This document shows positions 36,026 through 46,300 of a stretch of DNA of 64,000 nucleotides, piece by piece. The notes under the pieces are model-generated. The model saw only the letters and a program-made list of their open reading frames with translations, did not search any database and was not told where the DNA came from. A program made the translations under genes and the position numbers. Positions within the stretch are counted from its first letter, which is position 1; every line of letters begins with the position of its first letter. The DNA comes from Oenanthe sinensis (lineage: Eukaryota; Streptophyta; Magnoliopsida; Apiales; Apiaceae), in the NCBI GenBank assembly GCA_028671895.1, contig CM053800.1, positions 20,791,886-20,855,885 on the forward strand. Direction: 5' to 3'.

Positions 36026-36040
36026 ATTGGTATCAGAGCT
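36026..36040 (+). other. E3 primer-binding site
   Basis: ATTGGTATCAGAGCT directly after the 5' LTR; complementary to initiator tRNA-Met. Confidence 0.95.
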
Positions 36041-36526
36041 CCTGTTAAACACATCTAACAGAGATCCTACTGTGTTGTTTGAGTTGGTTCTTGAAAATCT
36101 CAGATCTAATTTCTTTTTTTCTTGAAGTTTGTGCCGAAAGTGTTTATTTGTTTCTTCTTGAAAAAGTCGTAGATCTAAAAAGTTCTGAGTCATGGTGTAA
36201 GGAATATTTGTACAAAATTCCAAAATACTGTACTTTAAAGCTTTGTGGATTTTCTTGTGGTCAAAACTGGAATCAACTTATTGGCTAAACAAAAAGGACA
36301 ATTTCGAACTTCTGTCAACTAGAAAGTGGACACCTTTTTGTTTGGACTTGAAAAATTGTGGACCCTGCTACTGTTCCTGTGATTAAAACTAACTTGCTTG
36401 AATCTTAAGTGCAAATCCGTTGGATATTAAGTGTTGGATATTTAAAGTGAGATAATTAATTTTTCAAGTAAATACAATTTATTGTAATTTGAAAAGTGTA
36501 TTATCTTAATTTTAAATTTTATTAAA
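36041..36526 (+). other. E3 leader before gag
   Basis: 486 bp, non-coding. A small plus frame (36079-36288) and a minus frame here have no recognisable content. Confidence 0.75.
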
Positions 36527-39076
36527 ATGGCCGCCGCACACAGATTTAAGATACCTCCGTTTGATTCACAACATTATGACGAATGGACCGGAAGGATGAG
36601 AGCTTACCTTGAATCAATAAACAAGGTATACTTGAGAATATTGGAAAACGGTCCATACATACCCATGAGAATTGAGCCAGAGCGAATGGAAGGAGGGATA
36701 CTAATTCCATCCCGGTCTGTTCCTAAAGAGGAAATGGAGTTTTCAGACGCAGATAAAGAATTGGTTGGTATGGATGCGTCTTTACGCAACGTCATAATTG
36801 AATCCCTAAACTCAGAGTACTATGTTCAAATAAAGGGATTAAAAACAGCTAAAGCCATGTGGGATAAACTGGCTGTGGTGATGGAGGGAACCGAGGAAGT
36901 TAGAGATAATCACAAACGCATTCTGATATCTGAATATGAATCGTTCAGATGCGAACGAGGAGAAAGCGTAGCGGATGTTTACAAACGTTACAGTAAATTG
37001 CTTATCGAGCTGAGTATAAGAGATAAAGTCTATCCACTAGCAGATTCAAATATCAAGTTTCTATTGAATTTGCCTAAACATCTGGAACACAGGATCACTG
37101 CCATTCGAGAGTCAAGAGACTTGAAAAATACTTCTCTTGAAAAGCTGTATGGTGTTTTGAAGACCTATGAGCTGGAGCAGGAACAAAATGACAGAAGAAG
37201 ATCCTACAATAGTGGAGAAAACAAAGCGGTAAGTGAGTCTGGACTTGTAGCTGAAGAGTCTGCTGTAAAGGCACTTGCAGCTGTCTCATTGAAAACTGCT
37301 AATCCTGAAAGGGTGGTATTAGACATTGAAGATCCATCCGAAGAAAGTGAGGATGAATACTATACCCTTGAAAAGCTGGACAAATTAGAAGACAAGTCAT
37401 ATGCTTGTATTGCTCGAGAATTTGCTCATATCAGCTTCAGGAAGCAAAGAAGTGGTAAAGGACGATTTGGTAGTTCTTTCAGCCGAAGAGGCAGCAGTAG
37501 CGGCAGAGGCAGTAGTGTAAGTGGTCGGGGAAGTTACAGTGGCCGAGGTAGCACATCCAGTAGTGGCTACAGACCTAACCTGGTAGACAAGAACAAGTTC
37601 AGATGCTACAACTGCAATGAATTGGGGCACTTCGCAACAGAGTGCAAGAAGCCCAAGTACGTTCATCCCAAGGAATCCTATGCTGATCTGAAAAAGAAAT
37701 ATGATGCCTTGGTTAGCAAGCAACAGAAGGGAAGCCGGGCGTACGTTGTGACTGAAGGGAAGGGTTGGGACGAGTCTGATGAAGATGAAGATCAGGAGCT
37801 ATGCAATTTCGCTTTAATGGCAAAATCTTCAGAACAATCAGAGGTACCGATTTTAACCGTAAATGAAATGTCTATTCCTGAGTACCAACATGAATTAGCT
37901 GCCATGACTAAAGATATGTACAATCTCCAACTAAATCTAATTGCTGTTAATGAGGAAAATGCTAAACTCTCCCTTAAGAATAGACTTCTCGAGGCCAGGG
38001 TAGAGGAATTAGAATCAGGAGAAAGTAAAGAAAGGCAGTTAATGAATCAGGTAGACGTTTTAGAACACAAGCTTAAGATTAGGGAAGACCTTAACGAAGA
38101 ACTTAAAAATGAATTAGCTGAGCTTAAGATAACATGTCAATCTTTTAAAGAAGCCGCTAATAAAGTTTTTGTAGAAAGGGACATGTACATGAAACTGGCA
38201 GGCAAGAGTAAAAATGAAAAAGTAAACATAGGACTTGACTACACACAGAAAAAGAAAAATAGGGCTGCTGAGTTGTTAGAGCCAGTGTTAGTCAAAGAAA
38301 ATGTGCCTGAAGTTTTAATGGATGTTAGAAAACCTATCTTTAAGAAGTTTGAGCCTAGGACCATAGATCCTGTTGCTACTAAAATTGAACAAGAAATTAA
38401 AATTGAAAGAGATTCAGAAGAAAAAGTAGTAGAACCTACAACTTCCAAGAGAGCGAGTAAGATTGCTTATGCTAAGAGAGGAGTAGGAACCAAGGAGGCT
38501 AAGACGGTGTCATATAAACAATGGGTAGCAGGGTCAGACCAAATGAAAGCACCTGTAAAGGCAGTTAAAACTGAACCTGCATCTGTATCTACATCTACAC
38601 GAGCTAGAAAGGCATGCTATATCTGTAATCAAACTGATCATTTGTCTTACTATTGCCCGTTCTATGTGGAGGAAGAAAAATCTGTTGGTTGTAATGCCAT
38701 GCCTGCAACTACTGCTTTGCCTAACATGCATGCAAATCATGCTAAATGCAATAATCCTAATTGTATGCCATGTGCTGTAAACATCATGCATGCTTATTTT
38801 AATTTAATGAATACTGCTAGTGCATCTGTTGAACATACAACTAGTGGTAGTAAGAAAAAGCATGCGGGGTCAAAGACTAAGACTTCAAGTCCTCCTAAAG
38901 TTAGGAGTGACCAGTCTACTCCCAAACCTGACAAACCAGTCAAGGTTGACAAGGGAAAAGACAAAGTCAAGATGAATGCCCCTGATGGCAACAAGGCAAA
39001 GCCTTCTGTATCTGAAAAGAAAAAGGAAATTATTGATGCCGGGCCCAAACATCATTGGGTTCCGAAGAACACCTAA
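36527..39076 (+). CDS. E3 gag, capsid/nucleocapsid polyprotein with two zinc knuckles
   Basis: 849 residues from an ATG that opens the frame after the leader. Residues about 1-220 form the copia gag (UBN2-like) core with a GPYIPM motif. An RGG/Ser-Gly-rich stretch lies at about 309-348. The first CCHC knuckle, CYNCNELGHFATEC, starts at about residue 360, and the second, CYICNQTDHLSYYC, at about 697. A long coiled-coil-like segment lies at about 455-560 (Leu-spaced, E/K-rich). The end has the HHWVPKN motif seen before copia proteases. The frame is longer than most copia gags (often 300-450), as in Sireviruses. It stops at 39074-39076, overlapping pol in the -1 frame. It assembles the virus-like particle and packages RNA. 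Confidence 0.95.
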   Translation: MAAAHRFKIPPFDSQHYDEWTGRMRAYLESINKVYLRILENGPYIPMRIEPERMEGGILIPSRSVPKEEMEFSDADKELVGMDASLRNVIIESLNSEYYVQIKGLKTAKAMWDKLAVVMEGTEEVRDNHKRILISEYESFRCERGESVADVYKRYSKLLIELSIRDKVYPLADSNIKFLLNLPKHLEHRITAIRESRDLKNTSLEKLYGVLKTYELEQEQNDRRRSYNSGENKAVSESGLVAEESAVKALAAVSLKTANPERVVLDIEDPSEESEDEYYTLEKLDKLEDKSYACIAREFAHISFRKQRSGKGRFGSSFSRRGSSSGRGSSVSGRGSYSGRGSTSSSGYRPNLVDKNKFRCYNCNELGHFATECKKPKYVHPKESYADLKKKYDALVSKQQKGSRAYVVTEGKGWDESDEDEDQELCNFALMAKSSEQSEVPILTVNEMSIPEYQHELAAMTKDMYNLQLNLIAVNEENAKLSLKNRLLEARVEELESGESKERQLMNQVDVLEHKLKIREDLNEELKNELAELKITCQSFKEAANKVFVERDMYMKLAGKSKNEKVNIGLDYTQKKKNRAAELLEPVLVKENVPEVLMDVRKPIFKKFEPRTIDPVATKIEQEIKIERDSEEKVVEPTTSKRASKIAYAKRGVGTKEAKTVSYKQWVAGSDQMKAPVKAVKTEPASVSTSTRARKACYICNQTDHLSYYCPFYVEEEKSVGCNAMPATTALPNMHANHAKCNNPNCMPCAVNIMHAYFNLMNTASASVEHTTSGSKKKHAGSKTKTSSPPKVRSDQSTPKPDKPVKVDKGKDKVKMNAPDGNKAKPSVSEKKKEIIDAGPKHHWVPKNT

Positions 39077-42000
39077 TCTTTCTGGATTTGCAGGGCAGTG
39101 TACAGGAAAAGAGTAAAGTCATATGGGTGCTGGACAGTGGAGCATCGAGGCATATGACCGGCAATAAGTCCCTGCTAACAAATTTGGTGTTGAGAGCCGG
39201 CTCCGTGGTTACTTTTGGAGATAACAGCAAAGGTTACACTAGGGGATATGGCAAGATCGTTTGTGGAAATGTTATCATTGAGGATGTGTCTTTTGTGGAA
39301 GGATTGCGACATAATCTTCTCAGCGTTAGTCAGTTCACCGACAGGGGTTTTGACGTCAACTTTGGGAAGCATGATTGTTTGATTCGAAGCAAAAAGGATG
39401 GAAGCCTTGCTCTCAAAGGAGTAAGGAAGTCAAATTTGTTCATAGCTGACATGAATTCTGCTGATCAGTCTGAAGTCACGTGTTTCTACAGCAAGGCTTC
39501 TGCTGATGAAAGTTGGCTATGGCATAAAAGATTATCTCACCTGAACTTTAAAGCAATGAATAATCTCGTAAGGAGAGAATTGGTGAGAGGGCTGCCGCAG
39601 ATGGAGTTCACCCCAGATGGACTCTGCGAAGCATGTGAGATGGGAAAATCAAAAAGAACCTCGCATAAGGATAAACAAGTGAATAGCATTACCGAGCCCC
39701 TACAACTCCTTCACATGGATTTGTTTGGACCTGTTAATGTTATGTCAATGTCAAGGAAAAGATATGCGCTGGTAATTGTCGATGACTTTTCCAAATACAC
39801 ATGGGTGAAGTTTGTGACATCGAAAGATGAAGTGCCACATGAGATCATTAGACATGTACTGGTAATTGAAAACGTAGCAAGTCTGACTGTGAAGACTATC
39901 CGATCCGACAATGGGACAGAATTCAAGAACTCAGTGTTAATGGATTTCTGCATATCTAAAGGGATCAGACGACAGTATTCAGCACTGAGAACACCACAGC
40001 AAAATGGGGTGGTAGAAAGGAAGAACATGACACTGGTTGAAGCAGCTAGGACAATGCTGTATGAGTCAAAACTTCCTTTATATTTTTGGGCTGAAGCAGT
40101 CAGCACGGCCTGTTATACACAGAACAGAACCCTGATTATAAAGGACCATAATGAGACGCCGTATTACATGATGAATAAACGAAAACCATCTATCAAGTAC
40201 TTTCATGTATTTGGTGCCAAATGCTTTGTGTTAAGAGACAATGCACAACTTGGAAAGTTTGATGCCAAAGCAGATGAAGGGGTTTTCATTGGATATTCTC
40301 TTGAAGTAGTAGCAGCGTACAGGGTGTTTGTGCTTAATGATCGCAAGGTGGTTGAAAGCCTTAATGTCACATTCGACGACTCAAAGCTCCCTTCTATACA
40401 AAAAGAAGATAGTGAGCCCACTTCCCTAAGATTTGAAAATGTGGATATTGATGAAGTGGATACAGTTCCTGAGTCAGTAGTGCAGGGTAGTGATCCAACT
40501 ATAAATAATGAAATTAATCAAGAGTCTAGTGTTTCGCAAACTCAAAACACTAGGGCTGAGGGATCACCTTCCGTCAGACCTGGTACTAACTCAGGGGGAG
40601 CAGCTCACTCAGGGGGAGCCAGTACTAGCTCAAGGGAAGCTAGTGAAAGTGCTTCTAGAATAAGTCACCTTCACTTACAAGATCAAGCTGAATCATCAAG
40701 AACATTTGCTAGGGATCGCACTTGGAACAAGGACCATCCGTTCGAGCTAATTATTGGTGATCCAGACGCCGGAGTGACTACTAGAAGAAAAGCTAGAGCT
40801 GAAATTGCCACTGAGAATGAATGTCTATATTCAGTGTTCCTTTCCCAGATGGAACCTAAAGTGGTGGAAGAAGCTCTAGATGACGCTGATTGGGTGATTG
40901 CTATGCAAGAGGAACTCAATCAGTTTGAAAGGCAGAAGGTGTGGAAGCTGGTACCCAGACCAAAGAATAGATCTGTTGTTGGGACAAAATGGGTATTCAG
41001 GAACAAGCTGGATGAAGACGGACGTGTAACACGAAATAAAGCTCGCCTGGTTGCTAAGGGTTATACTCAAAGAGAAGGAATTGATTATGATGAAACCTAT
41101 GCACCAGTAGCAAGGCTAGAGGCAGTGAGGATGTTCTTGGCATTCGCAACACATCTTGGTTTTAAAGTCTATCAAATGGATGTCAAGAGTGCATTCTTAA
41201 ACGGTGAACTGGATGAAGAGGTGTATGTCGAGCAACCTCCCGGGTTTATCGATATCAAATATTGTGATTATGTTTATCGACTCTTCAAATCAGTATATGG
41301 CCTTAAGCAGTCTCCGCGGAAGTGGTATGAAACTCTGTCAGACTTCTTACTAGAAAGTGGTTTTACAAGTGGAGTAATCGACAAGACGCTTTTCTACAAG
41401 AAATGCAAAGATGATCTAATAATGGTGCAAGTATATGTGGATGACATTATCTTTGGATCTGCAAATGAGAAACTGTGTGCTAAATTCGCTAAGTTAATGC
41501 AATCAAGGTATGAGATGAGAATGATGGGAGAGCTGACGTTCTTTCTGGGCATTCAAGTTAGTCAGAAGAAGGACGGAATATTTATCTGCCAGACCAAGTA
41601 CATTCATGATCTATTGAAGAAGTATGGTCTCCAAGATGTATCACAAGCAAAAACTCCTATGGCAACAGCCACGAAGCTTGACGAGGACAAAGCGGGTAAA
41701 CCTATAGACATCTCAAGCTATCGAGGTATGATCGGCTCACTTTTGTATTTAACTGCTAGCAGACCTGATATTATGTTCTCTACATGCTTATGTGCAAGGT
41801 TCCAAGCGGATCCTAGAGAGTCACATCTCATAGCCGTAAAGCGTATTTTTAGGTATCTCAAGGGAACATCAAATCTTGGGATTTGGTATCCAAGAGATAC
41901 AGGGTTTAATCTTGTTGGCTATTCGGATTCAGATTACGCAGGTTGTAGAATAGATAGGAAGAGCACTTCAGGAAGCTGTCAGTTCCTTGGAAGAAGGTTG

Positions 42001-42378
42001 GTGTCTTGGCAAAGCAAGAAACAACACACAGTATCTACCTCGACAGCTGAAGCAGAATATATTGCTGCTGGAAGCTGTGTGGCCCAGATACTGTGGATGA
42101 AGAACCAACTCAAGGACTACGGTGTGGAAGTATCTAAGATTCCTATCATGTGTGACAACACAAGTGCTATTGCAATGACCAACAATCCTGTGGATCACTC
42201 AAGGACCAAGCACATTGACATCATGTATCATTTTATTAGAGAGCATGTAGAAAATGGAACTGTAGAGTTGCATTTTGTGTCTACTGAACGTCAAATAGCA
42301 GATATATTCACTAAACCTCTAGACGAATCAACATTTTCTAGACTGGTTGGTGAATTGGGGATGCTTAACACCTGTTAG
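39037..42378 (+). CDS. E3 pol: protease, integrase, reverse transcriptase, RNase H
   Basis: Copia polyprotein of about 1107 residues counted from 39055; the frame opens at 39037, inside the gag end, and is -1 to gag. No good ATG starts it, so it is probably made as a gag-pol fusion. Order: aspartic protease DSGA (residue about 27), GAG-pre-integrase with WLWHKRLSH and CEACEMGKS, integrase catalytic D (LHMDLFG, about 222), D (RSDNGTEF, about 285) and E (NGVVERK, about 321), an acidic linker with two CTCAGGGGGAG tracts at 40591-40620, RT with QMDVKSAFLNG and YVDDIIFGS (about 794), RNase H with TAEAEYIAAG (about 997) and SRTKHIDI. All key residues are present. No stop or frameshift within it. 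Confidence 0.95.
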   Translation, partial: CRAQTSLGSEEHLIFLDLQGSVQEKSKVIWVLDSGASRHMTGNKSLLTNLVLRAGSVVTFGDNSKGYTRGYGKIVCGNVIIEDVSFVEGLRHNLLSVSQFTDRGFDVNFGKHDCLIRSKKDGSLALKGVRKSNLFIADMNSADQSEVTCFYSKASADESWLWHKRLSHLNFKAMNNLVRRELVRGLPQMEFTPDGLCEACEMGKSKRTSHKDKQVNSITEPLQLLHMDLFGPVNVMSMSRKRYALVIVDDFSKYTWVKFVTSKDEVPHEIIRHVLVIENVASLTVKTIRSDNGTEFKNSVLMDFCISKGIRRQYSALRTPQQNGVVERKNMTLVEAARTMLYESKLPLYFWAEAVSTACYTQNRTLIIKDHNETPYYMMNKRKPSIKYFHVFGAKCFVLRDNAQLGKFDAKADEGVFIGYSLEVVAAYRVFVLNDRKVVESLNVTFDDSKLPSIQKEDSEPTSLRFENVDIDEVDTVPESVVQGSDPTINNEINQESSVSQTQNTRAEGSPSVRPGTNSGGAAHSGGASTSSREASESASRISHLHLQDQAESSRTFARDRTWNKDHPFELIIGDPDAGVTTRRKARAEIATENECLYSVFLSQMEPKVVEEALDDADWVIAMQEELNQFERQKVWKLVPRPKNRSVVGTKWVFRNKLDEDGRVTRNKARLVAKGYTQREGIDYDETYAPVARLEAVRMFLAFATHLGFKVYQMDVKSAFLNGELDEEVYVEQPPGFIDIKYCDYVYRLFKSVYGLKQSPRKWYETLSDFLLESGFTSGVIDKTLFYKKCKDDLIMVQVYVDDIIFGSANEKLCAKFAKLMQSRYEMRMMGELTFFLGIQVSQKKDGIFICQTKYIHDLLKKYGLQDVSQAKTPMATATKLDEDKAGKPIDISSYRGMIGSLLYLTASRPDIMFSTCLCARFQADPRESHLIAVKRIFRYLKGTSNLGIWYPRDTGFNLVGYSDSDYAGCRIDRKSTSGSCQFLGRRLVSWQSKKQHTVSTSTAEAEYIAAGSCVAQILWMKNQLKDYGVEVSKIPIMCDNTSAIAMTNNPVDHSRTKHIDIMYHFIREHVENGTVELHFVSTERQIADIFTKPLDESTFSRLVGELGMLNTC
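40589..40620 (+). repeat. PPT-like CTCAGGGGGAG pair inside E3 pol
   Basis: Two copies of CTCAGGGGGAGC 18 bp apart in the integrase-RT linker, coding for SGGA repeats. The same purine word is the E3 polypurine tract and recurs in ORF3 (45653). Sireviruses are known for multiple polypurine tracts. Confidence 0.7.
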
Positions 42379-42590
42379 TTTTGCTACCTATCTGTTATAA
42401 TTCAGTTTGTGTACATATTATTGTTACTCATGAATATTCATAATTAATAATGTGTACTCAACTTCATAAATGTATGTGTTGCATATCATAAGGAGTTAGA
42501 AAGTTTCATGACATTAATCTTGTGCTGATCTGTATATCGTTATGGTTAGTGTCTAAATGAAGTAATGAGAAATTTTCTATGGCAAATCTC
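42379..42590 (+). other. E3 spacer after pol
   Basis: Non-coding, AT-rich. No feature seen before the repeat array. Confidence 0.6.
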
Positions 42591-42702
42591 GATCGATCGA
42601 CATCAAGATCGACATCGAGATGTAGATCGAGATGCGGATCGAGATCGACATCAAGATCGACATCGAGATGAGGATCGAGATGCGGATCTCGAGATCGAGA
42701 TG
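42591..42702 (+). promoter_or_regulatory. Internal GATCGAGAT array upstream of E3 ORF3
   Basis: About 112 bp of GATCGAGATG/GATCGACATC repeats opening with GGCAAATCTCGATC, the same phrase as in the LTR array (35391). It contains GATCGATCGATC and TCTCGAGA palindromes. It lies between pol and ORF3, like the E2 internal array, and is followed 39 bp later by a TATA-like box. I infer a second promoter for ORF3. Confidence 0.7.
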
Positions 42703-42741
42703 TGACTTGTCTTTACAGTCACTTCTTTTTAGGCGTGCAAG

Positions 42742-42752
42742 TATATATTATA
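42742..42752 (+). promoter_or_regulatory. TATA-like box of putative E3 internal promoter
   Basis: TATATATTATA, 39 bp after the internal array and about 630 bp before the ORF3 start. E2 has TATAAATA 36 bp after its array. Confidence 0.5.
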
Positions 42753-43383
42753 GCATTAAAAAGGCTGTTCATTATTTACATTAACTTTCTTTCTCTCCAA
42801 AAGCTTAAGCTCTTCAAATACACACGCGTATACATACATTACATCAAGTTTTCTTGTGATTTTCTTAAACAAAAATCACTAACTGTTACTTAAAAGCATC
42901 AATAACTAAAACGAAACTCTGCTAAAATTTTGTTTAAAACTGTTGAACTTCTTGTGTTATTTTCACGTCATTACTGTTCTTGCAAATAGTTCTTTAGTTT
43001 TCTTCTTCATTCAAGTGAGTTTGTTTTTGTTTCGTGCTTTCTTATTCTTAAGATCTTTGTGTTCTTGAGCAAAATTAGTTGTGAGTACTACCGGTTAATC
43101 CTTAAAGTGCAACTTTACCGCCGTGTTTGTGGTTTTCTGGAAAAATAATTTATTTTGTAACGGCTGTTCACTTTAATTTTCGAAAACTCAACTGTCAATC
43201 ATTAGTGGGGAGTTAAGTGGTCATTAGTGGGCAGTTAATTTGTTTTAATTTGTGTCACTAATTACGTGGGTTAATTAGTGGGGTTCGTGTACGTATTATT
43301 TTGTTTAAATTTAGAACTTGTTCTCTAAAAATTCCATTGCAAAACCATTTCAGAACATTTCTTTTCTCAAACACAAATTTAAA
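42753..43383 (+). other. Putative leader of E3 ORF3
   Basis: T-rich, non-coding. Small frames here are not credible genes. The phrases gttaattagtgggg and agtggggagttaagtgg recur at 43202-43280. Confidence 0.5.
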
Positions 43384-46300
43384 ATGGCAAACCCAAATTT
43401 CACAATTCCCAAGACCAACTTTGTTAATCTCTCTGCTGATCGAGCAACTGGTAGATTTATTCACTATCAGTTCTGGATTGAATCCCTCAACAACACATCA
43501 ATCATAAGTCACGCGTTAACCGCCTCTCCCATCCTGAATGTCGAAGCCCTTCAAGCTGCTTACTCTACACTAGAGATTCAGGGAGGAAAAGCCAATCCAA
43601 CAGGACTATCCTTTACTATTGGTGGTGTCAAATATGAAGTCAGTCTGCGGAAGTTCAATGAGTTACTCGGGCTTCCTACAGAAGATTATGCTCCGGAACC
43701 CACTATGGAGGATATGTTGCAATTATTCACGGAGATAGGTTGTCGCCCTCCCACGGGTCCTATCAAGGTAACAAAGGTTAACACCGGTATGCTACCAGCT
43801 GAGTGGGATTATGTAGTTCAGGCCATTCAGCGCTGCATGTTCCCAAAGGACAAAGACTACAGGCCAATGAACAACAGCTGCCGGGTAATACTATATGGAG
43901 TGGCAAACAACAGGAGAGTGAATGTGGGCAAACATCTGTTGATTCAGTTACATGAGAGGTGGGCATTGGAGAAAAATGCCTCAAGGAATCCAGAAGATGG
44001 TCCAGTCAAATGCTGGATGCCAAGATTTCTTCAGATGGTTCTGGATGACGTCCTTTCAGAGGAACACAGAAGAATATTTCAAGGCTCTGAAAGGATGGCA
44101 TGTTTTGATATGACTCTAAAGAGTATCTCCACCATGGAAACCCAGCAAAAGTCAAGACTTTTTGAGTTGCGCCTGACTCCGTACTTCCAGGATCTGCAAG
44201 ATGAGTATGCTAGGAGGCATGCTTCTCAGTTTACTGCAGTAGAAGCTGAGAGTAGCGGTAACGAAGCTGAAGGTGGAGATCCAGTGCCTAGAAATTTGGA
44301 ACAAGCAAGAATGGATGTTGATATGGCCGAGGCAAATGTTGCAGAAGCTGGAGCTGACAAGGATGACGATCTTCTTAGTCAGGTACCTATTCTTGCTAAT
44401 CTTGATCAATCATCAATTCAACCTGTTTTCTACAGCCGTGGGCCTGAAAACCCCCAGGCTCTATCCCAGGCTGCAAGCCCTTCTGTTCATAAACGTTCAG
44501 CCAGCCCTAAAACTGGTGATAAAAGGAAGGCAAGCTCTTCTGAGTCGAGTGAATCGAGTGGAGGGAGTGTAGGAGTTGAGAGAGTAGTCACTTCAGCAGC
44601 TCTGCCACCTTCAAAGAAGCAAAAGGTGGATTCAAACCCAGTGGCAACTGCACAACCTGTTAAGGCTAGTTCACCTCTCACAGCCACCACACCTCACGCT
44701 GGTGGCTCTCCTCTCCAAATCATTTCAACACATTCGCACTCGCCTAGGCATGTTGGTGAGAGTCAAGAAGGGGGTCCAGCTCAACAGCCAATAGGAGCTG
44801 GCCCTACCTTCCCTGAGTTGTCCGCTCAGGGCTCTTTGAGCAATTTCTCGGAAGGGGAATGGCAAACTGAGACTAGCACTTCTGATACTAGTATCTCAGG
44901 CAGTTTTAATGAGGAAGAGTCTGTCGAATCCAGTACGGATGACGCTTCCTCATCTAAATCAGAAAACAAGTTGCTTGCAGAGCAACGACATCTGGTGACT
45001 GGTGGGTCTACGCCTCCAGAACAGCCCAGCGAACCAGAAAAGGTTCTAAGTGAACAAGGGGATGACATGGTCATAACGTCATCTCCCGTCGTAGACACAG
45101 CGCTTAAAGGTTCAGTCTCACTGACCGATATCGCCGACCAACTCACCGCTAGTCCCCAGCGATTAGTGGATGAGGCTCTAGTACTGTTAGGCTCTAAACA
45201 CGAGGGAGAGACAGGGAGAGTAGATCCCTTCTTTTTAGGGATCTTGAGTGAAACAGAACCCGGCGAGAGTAAACAGTCTAACCCAAGCCAAACACCGTCC
45301 CCCAAATTGCAGGATTTAGTGAAGAAAGTGGAGGCTTTGGAGGCTGGAGTTGCTGGTGTCACTGCTGCTGTCTCTTCTCACTCTGGAAGATTGGAGGTTG
45401 GAGCTCAGTTCATGGAGAACCTCATTGCCGTCCAAAATCAAATGATTGACAAGATAAACAATCTCGGATTGGCACAGGTGGAGGTTGGAAGATCAGTAGA
45501 TGATGTCACTTATGGCATGTCTCAAGTTTGGACGAAGCTCAATGAACTACTTGATGCTGTCTTTGGCCGTAACAGGGCTGGACATGGTCCTTCAACCGGT
45601 GGTGGTGGTGACGATAATAATGATGATGATGCTCCTGATGAGGATAACACACCTAAGGGGGAGAAGGAGGATCAGGGTCTGAAAAAGCTGACTAGTAAGG
45701 GTCCGGTGATCGAGTCCTCAAACAAATCTGGTGAAAAGGTGGAGGAGGCTCAACCGGCTCTTAAGGACAAAGGCAAGCAGAAGATGGTAGTTGAAGAAGA
45801 AGCTGAGAAAGAAACACCTCTTGTTGATGCATTTATGGGAGACTTTATTGAAGATTCTGATGATGACGAGATGGATGTAGAAGCCTTAGTGGCAAGGAGG
45901 TCGAGACTCGAGCAACGGGCAAGAGAATGGGAACAAGAAAGAGGTCTAAATCCTGGCGGATCTGGCGCAGGAGTTGCAGGTGATGCAGGAGACCACTCGG
46001 TTGCTGACGAGCATGTTCCAGAAGAAGAAGTTGATGAAGCGGAGATGCAAGGAGAGATTTTCAGGGAAGCCAGAGAAAGAGTAAATGAAGAAGTTCTACA
46101 AGGGATAGTTGAAAAAGAACTAATGGCAAAGGAGAAGAGAGCGGCTCAGAAAACTCAGCATGAGTTTGAAATGAAAAAGATCAATGATCCTAAGGTCCAG
46201 GCTGACATAAGGAGGGAAGGTCCCGAGTGGGACAAGGCTAGAGAAGCCTTAGCTGGACCAAGAGCCTATGCTCATGACTCAGGAAGATTGAGCTTTCTTC

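Noticed and set aside
44826..45362. 178-codon minus-strand frame in E3 ORF3
   Set aside because: Shadow of the Ser-rich plus-strand ORF3; composition mirrors it and there is no motif.
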